The notes: generated from the letters alone by a model not told the origin. A DNA stretch of 64,000 bases from Anastatus disparis (GCA_017163975.1 JAFFSR010000230.1:887001-951000), one strand, 5' to 3'; positions 22,345 through 35,646 are shown, counted from the first letter of the stretch. Program-made: numbers and translations.

Positions 22345-22680
22345 TTTTATTATTAATTTTTGTGTTGTTCCGAAGAACTCTCTATTTTGTGTTTTGTGTT
22401 CTTCGGGTTCTCTTCCCCACGGAAAACTACGAAAATTGTTTTTCCCAGTTTTCCCAGGGAGTCACAACCCCGATCCACTAGGACGCAAGCCAGCTGCCTT
22501 AAGCAACTGAGTTACTTTTCGTCCTTTAACGACGGAGCTCGTAAGTGTGTTCATAGGAACAAAGCACATGTAACAGAGGTGCTTGCTTGAAAAACAGCCG
22601 CGAGCGGGATTCGATCCACGGTCCCCCGAGAATACGAATCCAATGCTCTTACCGACTGTGCCACAGACCGGCTCTTGTCT
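22345..22680 (-). mobile_element. tRNA-derived SINE
   Basis: On the minus strand, about 22,675-22,596 folds like a tRNA: an A-box region TGGCACAGTCGGTAAGAGC, a B box GGATCGAATCCC, and outer AGCCG...CGGCT pairing. The following body contains GGAAAAC and TTTTCCGTGGGGAAG, resembling the body of the SINE at 43,116. Such elements are copied by RNA polymerase III and moved by a LINE reverse transcriptase. The tail and target duplication are not clear. Confidence 0.6.
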
Positions 22681-22787
22681 AATTGCTTATTCTTAGCTTG
22701 TCACCTATCCACTTTTTTATATCCTATGTAGATTATACTTCTTTCCTTCATCGATTTTTTCGGCCGCTAAGCCTTGATCTCCATTAA

Positions 22788-23242
22788 GAGGCGGTCGGGG
22801 CCATTTTCCGCATGGGGGCGCTGCGATCAGTTGAGAGAAAAATGTAAAATAATTTTTACACAGCGATTTACAATTTACTGAAACAATAATATACCTCTAA
22901 TTTTGTCAATAACTCTAGCAATATATATGTATAATAATTATTGATGCTAATCTTGTTTGAAAAGTCCAAAATATTGCTGTAAAACGAAATATACAGCACA
23001 AGATAGAGCCAGCGTAAGCATATGTATTCATCATTCTTTAGTATTACTTTCTTTGTCGCACAAAAGAAAAATACACATGTTTACATCAGCTCTATCACAC
23101 GCAGCATTTTTCAACGCAGCAGTTATTGACAACGTTAGAAGTATATATTGTATATATAAATTGTAAATCCGTATATAAAAAATATTTCGTATTCTTCTCT
23201 CATCTGCAGCGCCCACATGCGGCAAATAGTCCCGACCGCCTT
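22788..23242. mobile_element. TTAA-flanked MITE (type A)
   Basis: TTAA at 22,784-22,787 and 23,243-23,246; termini GAGGCGGTCGGG and CCCGACCGCCTT, with TTCCGCATGGGGGCGCTGCG mirrored as CAGCGCCCACATGCGG. It shares its right-hand TTAA with the next MITE. Short reading frames inside are not genes. Confidence 0.75.
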
Positions 23243-23246
23243 TTAA

Positions 23247-23631
23247 CGGTAGGCCGGAGTAGAACCTGATACCGACCGAGTAAGAATTGAGTTGTTTGTT
23301 ATTTACTCAAGTTTTAATCGGTGCATCTTCAAATTAAAGGTCGAGCGCAATAGATATTATTATTATGAACATCTATGCACAAGAAAAAAAATATCTACCG
23401 GTTTGTTTTTGAGAAAAGTAAGTAACGCCAAAGTAAAAGTTTATGTTTATAATATTTTCGCGTTACTTACTTTTCTCAAAAACAAAGCGGTAGATATTTT
23501 TTTTCTTGTGCATAGATGTTCATAATAATAATATCTATTGCGCTCGACCTTTAATTTGAAGATACACCGATTAAAACTTGAGTAAACAACAAAAATGCCA
23601 ATTAGACAAGGACAGCGAATCCGGCCTGCTC
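23247..23631. mobile_element. TTAA-flanked palindromic MITE (type B, copy 1)
   Basis: TTAA at 23,243-23,246 and 23,632-23,635. Arms of ~150 bp pair through GCGCAATAGATATTATTATT and GTTTTTGAGAAAAGTAAGTAACG. Ends read CGGTAGGCCGGAG and CCGGCCTGCTC. A second copy in opposite orientation is at 50,870-51,253. Confidence 0.85.
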
Positions 23632-24114
23632 TTAAGGTCAATTGAATTCGTTTGCTATCCGTCTCTTGTATTTGTTTATTTATTATTTTATTATTATCAA
23701 GAGGCGCGGTAGCGCCTCGACGGCGAGTTAAGGTACGAATACGATTATTTTTACTTTATTATTATTATTTTTATTTTCATTATTTTGGAAAATTTATTAG
23801 TATTGTACTCGGTCCCTTTAACTCATACTTCTTTCTTCCACTGTTTCATTCAGCCGCCACTTTGACCTGAATTCGTTTACGTCGTGCTATTTGTCTCTTG
23901 CATTTATTTATTTATTAATTTATTAATATTATTTTCACTCTATTATTATTACTATTATTATTATTATTATAATTTTTAAATTTTTTGAAAAAATTATTGG
24001 TAATGAACTCGGTTCATTACAAATAGAGGCATAGCACAAGTGACTCCAAAATAGAAATTAATAATATCCAAATCAGATCTAGCGTGTCGACGCACTTTCA
24101 GGATATAACTTTTG

Positions 24115-27100
24115 ATTATTAATTGACATTTGCGGCTTATGTGAATAAGTTAAAACAGGAGTGTAACAATAGGATAAACATTATAAAATTCTTATGTGGC
24201 TTGAAATGGTTAGCCCACCCCACCACCTTGTTCATCTTATACAAAAGTTTTGTTCGCTCTCTAATTGGCTACGGAAGTTACATATTTTTTCCCAAAAACA
24301 AAAATCTTGTAGATTCTCTGGAAAAAATTCAATGTAGTTGCATTAGAAGAATCATGGGTTACCGCAAGACATCACCTAGAAACATAATATTAGCAGAATC
24401 AAAACTGCAGTCAATTTTAGAGCGAACAAAATTCCTCCGCCATTGCTACCTAGCAAAGGTTTCATCTAACTCTAATTTACTCATCACAAATAATATCAAC
24501 TCTATATCTAAAAGCACTAGATTTACAATTATCAAACTATTGTATTAACAGTGTCATCGAACTTAATATTAAAATATACAAAAACTTTTCGATTTATTGT
24601 TTCGACTATAAGATTCCCATTACTAGCATACGAATTAGGTAAAAATTTAAAAATATGCTCTTAACTCAATGAACTCCTAAGTAATTTTATAAAATAAATC
24701 AACTCACTAGCGATGTATACAGATGGTAGTAGGAGTTTAGATTGATCGGTGGGATCTGCCTGTTACTACTCAGCTAAAAATATCAATTCTGGATTCTCAT
24801 TCGAATCTTCCGCCTCAATGTTCACATCTGAGTGTGCAGCAATTTTTAAAGCATTTCAATTAGCAATAGTGACTTTGAACTCTTCCATTACAATTGATTC
24901 GTTTAGCGCCCTTCAAGCATTAAACTCAAACGAACTTAATATTAAAACAAATTACTAAATTTATAAAATTAAATAACTGTTTTTAGCTATAGTGACAGGC
25001 AACCCTTCCAAGATCATAAACTTTGTCTGGATTTCATCGCATACAGGGATCGTAGGAAATGAGGCTGCTGATGTACTCGCGAAAAATTTCGCTAAGTAAA
25101 AACACAATATTTTGCTCTACATTCCTTTTACAGATTTTCACCGCAAAGGCTATAGCAGAATAAGCATGGAGAATTTGCCCCCACCCAAATGGCGTATCTG
25201 ATATGGGTCACTTAAAAGGTTATCAAAAAATATTAAGAAAGCCAAAATTACAGACCCCTAAACCCCATGTAGGAGTTATAAAGCTAAAAACGTGATTTTT
25301 CGATTTTATTTTTTTACAGCTAGGCTCTGCATTCCAGAGACTTGTAAAAAATCATGAAAGTAGGTTTTTCCTTTCTAAATAATTAAAATTTTTTACGAAA
25401 CTCATAACCTCAAAATTGGCTCCGAAAAACCTCATTAAAATTTTAAATCAGTGTTTTTACATCCCAGATTTCGAGGCACTAAACTCAATATAGGTATTTT
25501 TAATGTATTTTTTCCTGCTCTTCACGATGCCGTCATTAGTTTACAAAAAAAATGGTGGCACACCCAATTTTCGGCCAAAAATCGTTTTTTTTGGCTTTTT
25601 ACGGGGTTTTAAGCATTAATGATGAAATAAATTACTATATTATGGCTCTAAATAACACTTTTTCTATATTTTTCTACTTTCTGTTGAGTTCTGAAATCAG
25701 ATTGAAGATATTTTCAGCTGAACACGCTATCCTACGCTCAGAAACGGTTTTTTGTGGGGTTATCTAAAGATTTTGTTGCGTGATTTGGCATCTGAGAGAT
25801 TTGAAAAGACATATTTTGATAATCCATACATGTTCTTTACAACTGTATACTTATATTTGCAATATTTTAATCCATAAACCATGAAAATTTACCGAAATCT
25901 AATTTTTTTGAGGTTATGTAATAATTTCATTTGATTATATTTTATTTAAATAACTTAAATAACAAATATCAGTATTTTTTATGACTTTCTATTATTTTGT
26001 CTTATTAGATTTACGATATTTTCATTTACACGTTCCAGTATTTGCCAAAAACTGATTTTTGTTTAAGTTTATGTACAAATTGTATTAACTTATATTACAT
26101 TTAAAAAGCTTAAAACAACGGTTTTTAGTTTATTTATGTTACCATTTTTCAATCATATTTTCAGTATATTGCGATGCGCGCTTAACATAGTATTTTGAGA
26201 AAATGTAATGCTTTTACTAAGTTATGTTATTCTTACTAAGTTGAAAACAGTTACTTTTAAGTGTACTTAAATAATTTCTTAAATATCATGGCACAAATAA
26301 TATTTTTTCAAACACCGCAACTTTTTATTTAAATAAAGTTTATAACAGAATTGGTAGGAAAAGTAATTTTCTCATTTTCATAGTTTGCGTAGTGTATAAT
26401 ATAATAAATTATAAAAAAATGTTAAATGTAACTCAAGACAAAAACTCAAGATTGGTGACAAATGAAGCCTCGAGCAACAAAAATGACCAAGCCCATTTTT
26501 TTTTTAAATTGAGTTATTAAGTAAAGCATATTTTTTAGCCTGTTTTCTACTACATTTAATTATAAAATTTTTAAAAAATTTGATTTTTCAATTTTTTTGG
26601 TATGACAAAAAACTGCTGCAAATCGAAAAAACGCTAAAGTTTATTCTCGGAAGCTCGCTGAACATTACCAACAAACATAGACGTACACTCATAAATACGC
26701 GTTTATTATTTATAAATAACACATAGTATATTATTATTGCATATGCTTACGAGTGTATTTGTGAGCGTATTATGTTTATGTGTAAGTATATGGGTGTGTA
26801 TATTCATAAAAATGCACATGTACTCTATTCTTAAAATTAAAATTGGACTTGACCATTTTTGATAAGCAAGTTCAATGGACTTGGCGCTTTTTTGATTTGC
26901 AGTAGTTTTTTGACATACCAAAAAAATTGAAAAATCAAATTTTTTAAAAATTTTATAATTAAATGTAGTAGAAAATAGGCTAAAAAATATGCTTTACTTA
27001 ATAACTCAATTTTAAAAAAAAATGGGCTTGGTCATTTTTGTTGTTCGAGGCTTCATTTGTCACTAATCTTGAGTTTTTGTCTTGAGTTACATTTAACATT

Positions 27101-28262
27101 TTTTTATAATTTATTATATTATACACTACGCAAACTATGAAAATGAGAAAATTACTTTTCCTACCAATTCTGTTATAAACTTTATTTAAATAAAAAGTTG
27201 CGGTGTTTGAAAAAATATTATTTGTGCCATGATATTTAAGAAATGATTTAAGTACACTTAAAAGTAACTGTTTTCAACTTAGTAAGAATAACATAACTTA
27301 GTAAAAGCATTACATTTTCTCAAAATACTATGTTAAGCGCGCATCGCAATATACTGAAAATATGATTGAAAAATGGTAACATAAATAAACTAAAAACCGT
27401 TGTTTTAAGCTTTTTAAATGTAATATAAGTTAATACAATTTGTACATAAACTTAAACTAAAATCAGTTTTTGGCAAATACTGGAACGTGTAAATGAAAAT
27501 ATCGTAAATCTAATAAGACAAAATAATAGAAAGTCATAAAAAATACTGATACGGCCGAAAATTGGGTGTGCCACCATTTTTTTTTGTAAACTAATGACGG
27601 CATCGTGAAGAGCAGGATAAATATATTAAAAATACCTATATTGAGTTTAGTGCCTCGAAATCTGGGATGTAAAAACACTGATTTAAAATTTTAATGAGGT
27701 TTTTCGGAGCCAATTTTGAGGTTATGAGTTTCGTAAAAAATTTTAATTATTTAGAAAGGAAAAACCTACTTTCATGATTTTTTACAAGTCTCTGGAATGC
27801 AGAGCCTAGTTGTAAAAAAATAAAATCGAAAAATCACGTTTTTTAGCTTTATAACTCCTACATGGGGTTTAGGGGTCTGTAATTTTGGCTTTCTTAATAT
27901 TTTTTGATAACCTTTTAAGTGACCCATATCAGATACGCCATTTTGGCGGGGGCAAATTCACCATGCTTATTCTGCTATAGCCTTTAAAATAAACTCCTTA
28001 TTAAATACATATAAATTCTATCTTGATCAAAGTAATGTGAAAAGAGCTAAATATTTAAAACTTTATTACTATGAAGGTTCAAGAACCTGGTTTGACAATA
28101 CATTTGAAACTCGCAAATACATAGTGTCAATCAATAAAATTAGAGCTGACCTCACTAGCCAGAGCTAACATCATAAGCAGCCCTAAATTTCAAGTTTGTG
28201 TCGAATACAATGGGGACCTTAACCACATATTATTGCAATGCCCTAGATATGATAATTAAAGG
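24115..28262 (+). pseudogene. I/Jockey-type LINE ORF2 remnant (reverse transcriptase end, RNase H, C-terminal knuckle), split by a palindrome
   Basis: 24,123-24,545 encodes the thumb end of a non-LTR reverse transcriptase (INIIKFLCGLKW, TLFILYKSFVRSLIGYGS, IQCSCIRRIMGYRKTSP). At 24,713 MYTDGSRS opens an RNase H domain, with a TGA soon after, then TSECAAIFKAFQLAI and, at about 25,030, WISSHTGIVGNEAADVLAKNF, holding the last acidic residue. Coding stops at 25,144, where a 2.8 kb palindrome is inserted, and resumes at 27,986, ending with NHILLQCPRYDN (about 28,220-28,255), the usual LINE C-terminal Cys/His motif. Several stops are present and the 5' part is absent, so it is a dead 5'-truncated copy. 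A host-encoded origin is unlikely. Confidence 0.8.
25145..27985. mobile_element. 2.84 kb palindromic foldback inserted in the LINE
   Basis: Termini AAAGGCTATAGCAGAATAAG and its complement. The arms (25,145 to about 26,595; about 26,920 to 27,985) are nearly identical. The left arm has ~410 bp (about 25,575-25,975) missing from the right, a clean internal deletion or insertion. The loop (about 26,600-26,915) contains GTGT/CACA-like sequence. The high arm identity suggests recent formation or gene conversion. No transposase; target duplication not resolved. Confidence 0.75.
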
Positions 28263-28716
28263 TCCATATTAATTAATTATTTGCGAAATTAAATATTTCG
28301 TTGCATGTAATTTTTTTTTATCAATGAAGTTTTAGCAGAAATAAAAATGAGCTATAATAATAAAAATAATTAAATAAGAGAAAGCCGCATATAATAAAGC
28401 AAAATCAGTTTGATCTTCAAGAAAAATTTGAAAACCAAACTGTTTACCCTGATCTCTATTTTAAAAAATTTTCTTTAAAAACTAGAGGACCAAATAAATT
28501 TTTCTTAATCAGAGAAAATATTGCATTTAATAACATAAAATTTGGCTGCATCTTTTTTTCTGCAATTGTTAATTTTTGCAAAAACAAACTTTTTAAAATA
28601 TGTAAAGTATTTTTTACAACAAGGAGAGGTTCTTAGGAGACGGATTTGGCTTAAACTATAGGATATGATTCTTTGATGAAAAAAAATAAACCTATATTTT
28701 TACACGCTTTTATTAA

Positions 28717-29090
28717 GGAGATGTAAAACGGACGCTACACCTGTACTTATAGATGTTAGCTTTCTTTCCATTTTATTGCTGAATTTCCAGAAAAGAAATG
28801 CATTAGCTTCTAGTATGTACCATAATGATTATTTAGATAAATTTTCAAATAAATTCATTCATTAGTTTTTGAGATATTTGGATTCCAGTACAAAATTGAA
28901 AAATGTTAATAAATAATTTTGGAACCTAAAATTCTCAATAACTAATGAATGAATTTATTTAAAAATTGAACCGAATAATCTCCATGGTACATACTACAAG
29001 CTAATGCATTTTTTTATTGAAAATTTTGCAATAAAATGTAAAGATAGTAAATATTTATGAGTACAGGTGTAGTGTCCATTTTACATCCCT
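28717..29090. mobile_element. TTAA-flanked palindromic MITE (type E, complete copy)
   Basis: TTAA at 28,713-28,716 and 29,091-29,094; termini GGAGATGTAAAACGGACGCT and AGTGTCCATTTTACATCCCT. It is 374 bp with arms matching through ATGCATTAGCTT and ATTCATTCATTAGTT. Other copies: 19,555 (truncated) and about 42,215-43,087 (itself invaded). Confidence 0.85.
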
Positions 29091-29337
29091 TTAAGCTTGC
29101 TTTCACGTCTGTCTGTCTGTAATCAAATCCTGCACGCTCGATTTAAGGCACTTTTGGTCGATGGAAATTTCTGAAATTTTACACATACCTTGGTCTCTGA
29201 TGACAATGCAATAATCCTTTGTCAGATCGGCGATGACGGGTGTGCAAAGTCATCTCCGAGGAAATTTAAATAAGGAGGCTATCTTTGGGTCGAGGCAAGT
29301 TGATATAATGTTGTTGAGTTGATAGTTGTAGAAAATG

Positions 29338-29512
29338 CATAGAGAATAGGGGAATGTATAGGTAATAGGGTAATGTATATGGGGAAATATAGAGTATAGG
29401 GGAATCATAGGGGATAAGAAGATGTATATAGGGTAGGGAAATATATAGGGGATATAGGGATGTATATGGGTCAGGTGAATATATAGGGGATAGGGGAATG
29501 TATAGGAGATAC
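29338..29512. repeat. AT/GGGG minisatellite
   Basis: Variants of 'ataGGGGAatgtat' repeat irregularly every ~12-30 bp. Minus-strand frames across it encode Tyr/Pro/Ser-rich low-complexity sequence and are not counted as genes. Confidence 0.75.
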
Positions 29513-29602
29513 AATTAAATACAAGCTTTCAAAAAAAATTACTCATAGAAAACTCAATTTTAACTGAAAAATAGCAAATAAAAAATTTAAAAAAAAACAT
29601 TT

Positions 29603-29825
29603 AAAAACAGGCTTTTATAATGGAGAAAATACACTTAAATGTATTAAATAAATTAATTTACTTCCATGAAATTACTTTTATACAGTTCATTGCAATAATT
29701 AAGAGAAAATTTTACAACAAACATTTTCTCTTAATTATTGCAATGAACTGTATAAAAGTAATTTCAAAGAAGTAAATTAATTTATTTAATACTTTTTAGT
29801 GTATTTTCTCCATTATGAAAGCGTG
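29603..29825. repeat. Near-perfect 223 bp palindrome
   Basis: Arms of about 108 bp are centred near 29,714, for example AACTGTATAAAAGTAATTTC against its complement. It resembles a foldback MITE, but no flanking duplication is clear. Confidence 0.75.
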
Positions 29826-30420
29826 TTTTTATAATATTTTTCTTAAATTTTTTTACTTTCTATCTAAGAGATCTTAGCGACAAAGATATTAGTCTAAAAT
29901 ATTTTTTGAAAATATAATACAAAGAAGCGCTCGTAAGAGCTTGAATAACCAGAATACTAAAATTGTTACAGAGAAATGTATATAAGATAAAAAATAGTAC
30001 AAGTGGAGTTGTACTAATTAAAGCCTTATTGCATTAAAAATGATCTTGTGGTTCTAAGATTGTGTCTAATTAAATATTACTACATATTTTATTAATATTT
30101 TTTGTATGTAACGTATGTTGAATTTTCCACATTATTTTAGTACCATACTTTGATCACTTATGAATTTTGAACTACATGAAACTTTTTAATGTGATAAATC
30201 AAGGTATTTAACTTATGCTTTTTTTTACATTTTTCTGTAAGAGTCTTAGTTTTTAGGTTATTCAAGTTTTTATATTAAATGAAAAGAAAAAATCAACGTC
30301 TCCAATTCAAAAGGACTTACTTCATGTAAACGTTTTGGAATGGACTAATTGTACATAAGCGTTTGGAAAGAATAAGTCCATTTCAAACAATTTGATTCGA
30401 AACATGGGTTAATTTTGTTG

Positions 30421-33400
30421 TTTTCTCATAGAGAAAGCATTGTATCAATAAAAAAAATTTTTTCTATTTTTTCATTAATTTGTACATATTTGAACTCGGG
30501 GAGTCGAAAAAAGTTATTTCCAGAAAATGTCTGTGTGTGTGTGTGTGTGTGAGTGTGCGCGTGTGCATGTGTGTGTGCGTGGGTGCGAGTGCGTGTGTGT
30601 GTGGACGTGTGGGTGCGTGCGTGCGTGCGTGTGTGTGTGTGTGTCTGTATGATTTCAGTTAGTAAAGCGTATCTCAAGAACTATTCAATGGATTTGCTTA
30701 TAATTTTTCATCGAATTTATTTTTTGTCGAACTTGCTTGGAAAGCTATTGATAATTGGTTTTTATAGTGTAGTTTTAATTTTTGAGTCGTCTAAAAAAAA
30801 ATATTTTGATTTTTTATTTTTACGGTTTTTTTTATTTAGTACTCGATGAATTTGCTTCAAAATTTGCATGGAAATTATTTGCGATTGCCCAAATAAAATA
30901 AATTTCTGAAAACTGATTTTCTTAGCTTAGTTTTAATTTTAGAGCATTTTGAAATTTTTGAACAAAATTATTTTATTTATTAAGCCAATAAATTCTTAAA
31001 AACTACTTGATGGATTTACTTCAAATTTTCCATACAATTCAATTTTTCGATCAACTGGTGCGGAAACTATTGAGAATTGGTTTTCTTAGTGTTGTTTTTT
31101 TCAGAGTCATTTTAAGAATTTAAAAAAAATTTTGATATTTAATTTTTTTTTGAATTTTACGTAAACTACTCGAAGAATTTGTTTAAAAATTTGTTTGAAA
31201 ATTATTTTTGACCGCCAAAAGAAGAAAAACGTTTGAAATATGATTTTCTTAGTGCACTTTTAATTTTATAGCATTTTTAGAATTAAAAAAAAATTTTATT
31301 TTGTTTTCATTTTTTCTCTATTTTACGAAAACCATTCGATAGATTTGCTCCAAAATTTGTATGCAAGTTATTTGCTACTGTCTGAAGAAAACAAGTTTTG
31401 GAAAACTAATTTTCTCAGTGCAGTGTTAATTTAAGAGAATTTTGAAAATTTTCATAAAACATTTTATTTTTCATTTATCTTCTCCTTAGCGTGGTTACGA
31501 TTAGAAATATATATGGGACATGGGAAACTTGTCATGAAAAATATTTTAAATTATTTCAAAATAGTCTAATATACTTTTAGTAATATTAAGGATGCTTATT
31601 TATATTGTCAAATTCAGTTGATTATTGACAAATTTATCATTTTTAATATGTGCATATTGTAAATGGAAAAATATTCATCAAAACGACCATTAAAAAGGTT
31701 AAAAAGATTATATTTAAATACCTTTTTTACAAAATATTAATTTAACTCAGCATCATAACCAAAAAATTCTTTAAGAGGCCGCTGTATCTCTGTCCTTTTC
31801 TAATTAAAAAAATGATTTCAAGTGCTTCGGCGCAATGCTTTCTCATAGAGCTCATTGAGTTAAAGTAATTTGATTTTATTTTTTTAAATGTGATTTGAAT
31901 ATAAAATACAATTCCTATTAAAAAAAATTAGTGAATGTGAGAGAGTGATTAGTAAATAGGAAGAGAGAGACAAAGATGGATGAAAATAGGGTAAAAATGA
32001 GGATCAATCTAAGAAAAAAGGACAAAGAGAACGTAAGGAAGTAAGAAAAGAGTTACTCAAAGCGTTAAATCAGAAATCAAAAGAAGTGATCAAAGAGCTA
32101 CACTAAGAAAATTATTTTTTAAAAGCTTATTTTATAAAGACAGCAGCAAATAACTTATAGACAAATTTTAGAGCAAATTTATCGAGTAGTTTACGTAAAA
32201 TGGAAAAAAAAATAAAAAATAAAAAATAAAAGAAAATTTTTTAAACTTTTAAAAATTAAAATTACGCTGAGGAAATCGGTTTTTAAAAGTCATACTTCTT
32301 TTGGCAGTTGCATATAATCCCCATGCAAATTTCAAAGCAAATTCATCAAGTAATTTACGTAAAATACAAAATAAATGAAAACTCAAAAATTTTTTTAAAA
32401 TTCTTAAAATGGCTCTATAAAAAAAACTACTCTATGAAAACTAATTTTTAATTCAAGCTCCCCGTCTACTTGTACAAAAACATAGATAGTATGTAAAATT
32501 TGAAGCAAATCCATCGAGTAATTTTCGAGATCAAATTGGCTAAATAAATAACACCTTCTTTTAAAAATTTCTTTTTCAAAATTTTAATAATGCTCTAAAG
32601 TTAAAACTACCCTATGAAAATCAATTTTTGAAAATTTCCCTTCTTTTGGCAGTTGCAAATAATTTCCCTCCAAAATTTAGAACAAATCTATCAAGTACTT
32701 TGAGTAAAATGAAAAAATTAGGAAATAATGAATGGAAATTTTTTTAAAAATCTTTTAAATTTTCTAAAATCGTAACCACTCTAAGAAAATTAGTTTTCAA
32801 AAGATTATTTTTTTCAGACAATAACGAATTAATTGTACAAAAATTTTAGAGAAAATTTATAGTATGGTTTATGCAAAATAGAAGATAAATGAAAAATAAA
32901 AATTTTTTTTCAAATTTTCAAAATGCTCTAAAATTAAAACTGCTCTGAGAAAATTAGTTTTCCAAAGCTTGTTTTCTTCGGACAGTAGCGAATAACTTGC
33001 ATACAAATTTTGGAGCAAATCTACCATATAGTTTTTGTAAAATACAAAAAAAAAATTTTTAATAAAAATTTTTTTCTTTCAATTTTTAAAATGATTTGAA
33101 ATTAAAAGTGCGCTAAGAAAATCAGTTTCCAAAAGTTTTTCTTCTTTTAGCAGTGAGAAATTAGTTCCATACAAATTTTCAAGCAAATTTTTCGAGTGGT
33201 TTACGTAGAATACAGAAAAAAATGAAAAATCGAAATTTTTTTAAAATTACTAAAATGGCTATAAAATTAAAACTACGCTACGAAAACCGATTCTCAATAG
33301 CTTCCACACCAGTTGAACGAAAAATTAAATTGTATGGAAAATTTGAAATGAATTCATCGAGTAGTTTTTAAGATTTCATTGGCTTAATAAATATAAACAT

Positions 33401-34553
33401 TTTTTTCAAAAATTTCAAGATGCTCCAAAATTAAAACTTAACTAAGAAAATCAGTTTTTGAGAATTTATTTTATTTGGGCAATTGCAAATGATTCCCATG
33501 CAAATTTTGAAGAAAATTCATCGAGTAGTAAACGAAAAAAAAACAGAAAAATGAAAAATCAAAATTTTTTTTTTTATAAATGACTTTAAAATTAAAACCA
33601 CGCTAGAAGAACCAATTATCAATAGCTTCCCAGCAAGTTAGACAAAAAAATAAATTCAGAAGCAAATCCATGGAGTAGTTTTCTAGATACAATTCACTAA
33701 CTGACATCACACACACACACACACACATACACACACACACACACACACACGCACACAGACATTTTCTGGAAACCACTTTTTTTTACTCCCTGAGTTTAAA
33801 TAATTAATGAAAAAATGGAAAAAAAAATTTTTTATTGATACAATGCTTTCTCTATGAGAAAGCAATTGACTCTTTTCCCAAAATCAGCAACAAGAGGCAA
33901 AAATAAATAGATGGTTTTGATGTGTTTAATAAAATGTAATATTTTCTCTGATTAGGATAAATTTATTCTATCGCTTCGTTTTCAAGAAAAGTTGGAATAA
34001 CTTAAAAAATTAGAAATTAGTGTCAAATAATGGGATTTTCAAGTTATTCCAACTTTTCTTGAAAATAAAGCGGTAGAATTAAATTATTCTTATCAGAGAA
34101 AATATTGCTTTCTATTATACGAATCGAAACTATCTCTTTATTTTTGCCTGGAGTTATTAGTTTTTATAAAAAATAAATTTTAAACAGATTCGGTAAAACA
34201 GGTAACTGTGTCGGTATATGGCTGACACTTAACAGGTTCATTTGTTAAAATTGCTGAAAAAATATTAAAACATAAATTATCTATTTTATTGAATGTTTAT
34301 AATACGTAATATTTGGAATATTGATTTTGGTTTACATTTGCCCAGTTAAAAACTTGATTTGGTAGTGTGTCACCCAATTTAACTCAGCTAGCATATATGT
34401 TCGAAATTTATAAAGTACAATATAAGTAAATATTGATATTAGACAATTTTTTTATATTAAAATCACATTTATATAAATATAAAAAAATTAATAAAACTCA
34501 AAGAGCTCTATGAGAAAGCATTCCGCCAAAGCACTTGGCAGCGTTTTTTTCAT
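30421..34553. mobile_element. Compound foldback with mirrored ~165 bp tandem units and GT/CA tracts
   Basis: 30,421-31,500 and about 32,040-33,861 are inverted copies. Both begin with TCTCATAGAGAAAGCATTG-type ends, then a GT (30,533-30,645) or CA (33,711-33,760) tract, then diverged ~165 bp units of the form 'ATTGGTTTTCTTAG..', 'ATTTGC..CAAAATTTG'. A second pair of ends, AAGTGCTTcGGCGcAATGCTT at about 31,818 and its complement at about 34,553, overlaps the first, so the elements are interleaved rather than cleanly nested. Type D MITE pieces occur at 31,775-31,817 (TTAA then GAGGCCGCTGTATCTCTGTC) and about 33,940-34,180. No coding frame. Confidence 0.6.
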
Positions 34554-35646
34554 TGAATAATCATATCCTGCATTTCCAGCCGAATTCGATTTCCAGAGAT
34601 TGAGATTCTTTGTAAGTGTACTGTAAAAACTATTTTTAGTATATTTAACAATTAATACTGTAAAAACGCACTTTACCTAGTAATTTACTACAGCGTACCT
34701 CTACGAATAAAGTCTATTGTTATATGTTTTACGTAATTAACAAGGAGAGAGCATTGGTTTTTGGTACAGGTTTTTTTATAATTCAGGGATATTTTTTCTT
34801 GCATCAAATTATGAAATAAGCCATGCCTGTTCGGTCTAACGCTAAAATTTTTTTAATGTTATGAGCAATTCTATTTTGATTTTTGGACTTTTGAATCTAG
34901 ACGTTCTAATCTTAATTAAAATATATTTTTAGTAAAAACCTTCTAAAATAGCTAGTTTGAAATTTGTATGATTATAAAGTCTATGAAATTTTTTATAAAA
35001 AAGCCTTCAAATCCAGACAAAGTTTACTGTGGAAAAATTTGAATGGACATAGCTGATTTATTAACTTTATGAAAGATAAATATTTCAAAATTAGAAGAAA
35101 ATATGAGATCTGCGTGCCATCTACTCTCCTTGTAAGTTAACTACATACCGATTTTCTAATAAATTGAAATTATATTTCAGAAATAAACACGAAAGTAAAA
35201 TATTGAGCCTTAGGATGAAAGAATGTATTATATCCGTCAGATAAAATACGAAAAAATAAGAGACCCTTATTTTTTTGTTCTTTTAAATATGATGAATTGC
35301 AAAAGTTATAGCTGTTGTAAGTTAATGCAATTTTGATATATATAGATATAGGACCATGATACATGACGTCACATTATAATAATACTGTGACATCAGATAC
35401 AATTTTAACTGCCTCTATCTCTTTGAGTTTTAATTTTTTTTTGGTAAAAGAAAAAATACGTGTCCTTTATTTTTTTGTGTTTCACCTGACGGAAATAATG
35501 GATTTGAAAAAAATTTTTCATGCTAGGACCCAATTCTACTAAAAGAGGCAAAAATACTAAAACAATTTTATATAAAAAATTTTACAGATCGAAAAATTAA
35601 ATTATTATTTCTGTACATTATTTTTAAATATAATATGGATAATAGA
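34554..35646. other. Gene-free AT-rich stretch
   Basis: No open frame with recognisable content, no RNA gene and no clear repeat boundary. Confidence 0.5.

Larger units (their letters stand above)
28611..30260. mobile_element. Copy 1 of a dispersed repeat (family J), interrupted
   Basis: AAGGAGAGG..GGATTTGGCTTAAACTA (28,620-28,660) and 29,880-30,260 (GACAAAGATATTAG, TTACAGAGAAATGTAT, GAACTACATGAAACTTTTT) align with the flanks of the CACTA-like element at 45.6-48.4 kb. A complete type E MITE, a minisatellite and a palindrome lie between the two aligned parts. Just left, 28,380-28,610 looks like a decayed type D MITE. No gene. Confidence 0.5.

Noticed and set aside
22596..22675. Functional tRNA gene
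   Set aside because: Boxes are present, but the anticodon stem does not pair well and a SINE body follows.
23292..23641. Two near-identical open frames on opposite strands
   Set aside because: They come from the two arms of the type B palindromic MITE, not from genes.
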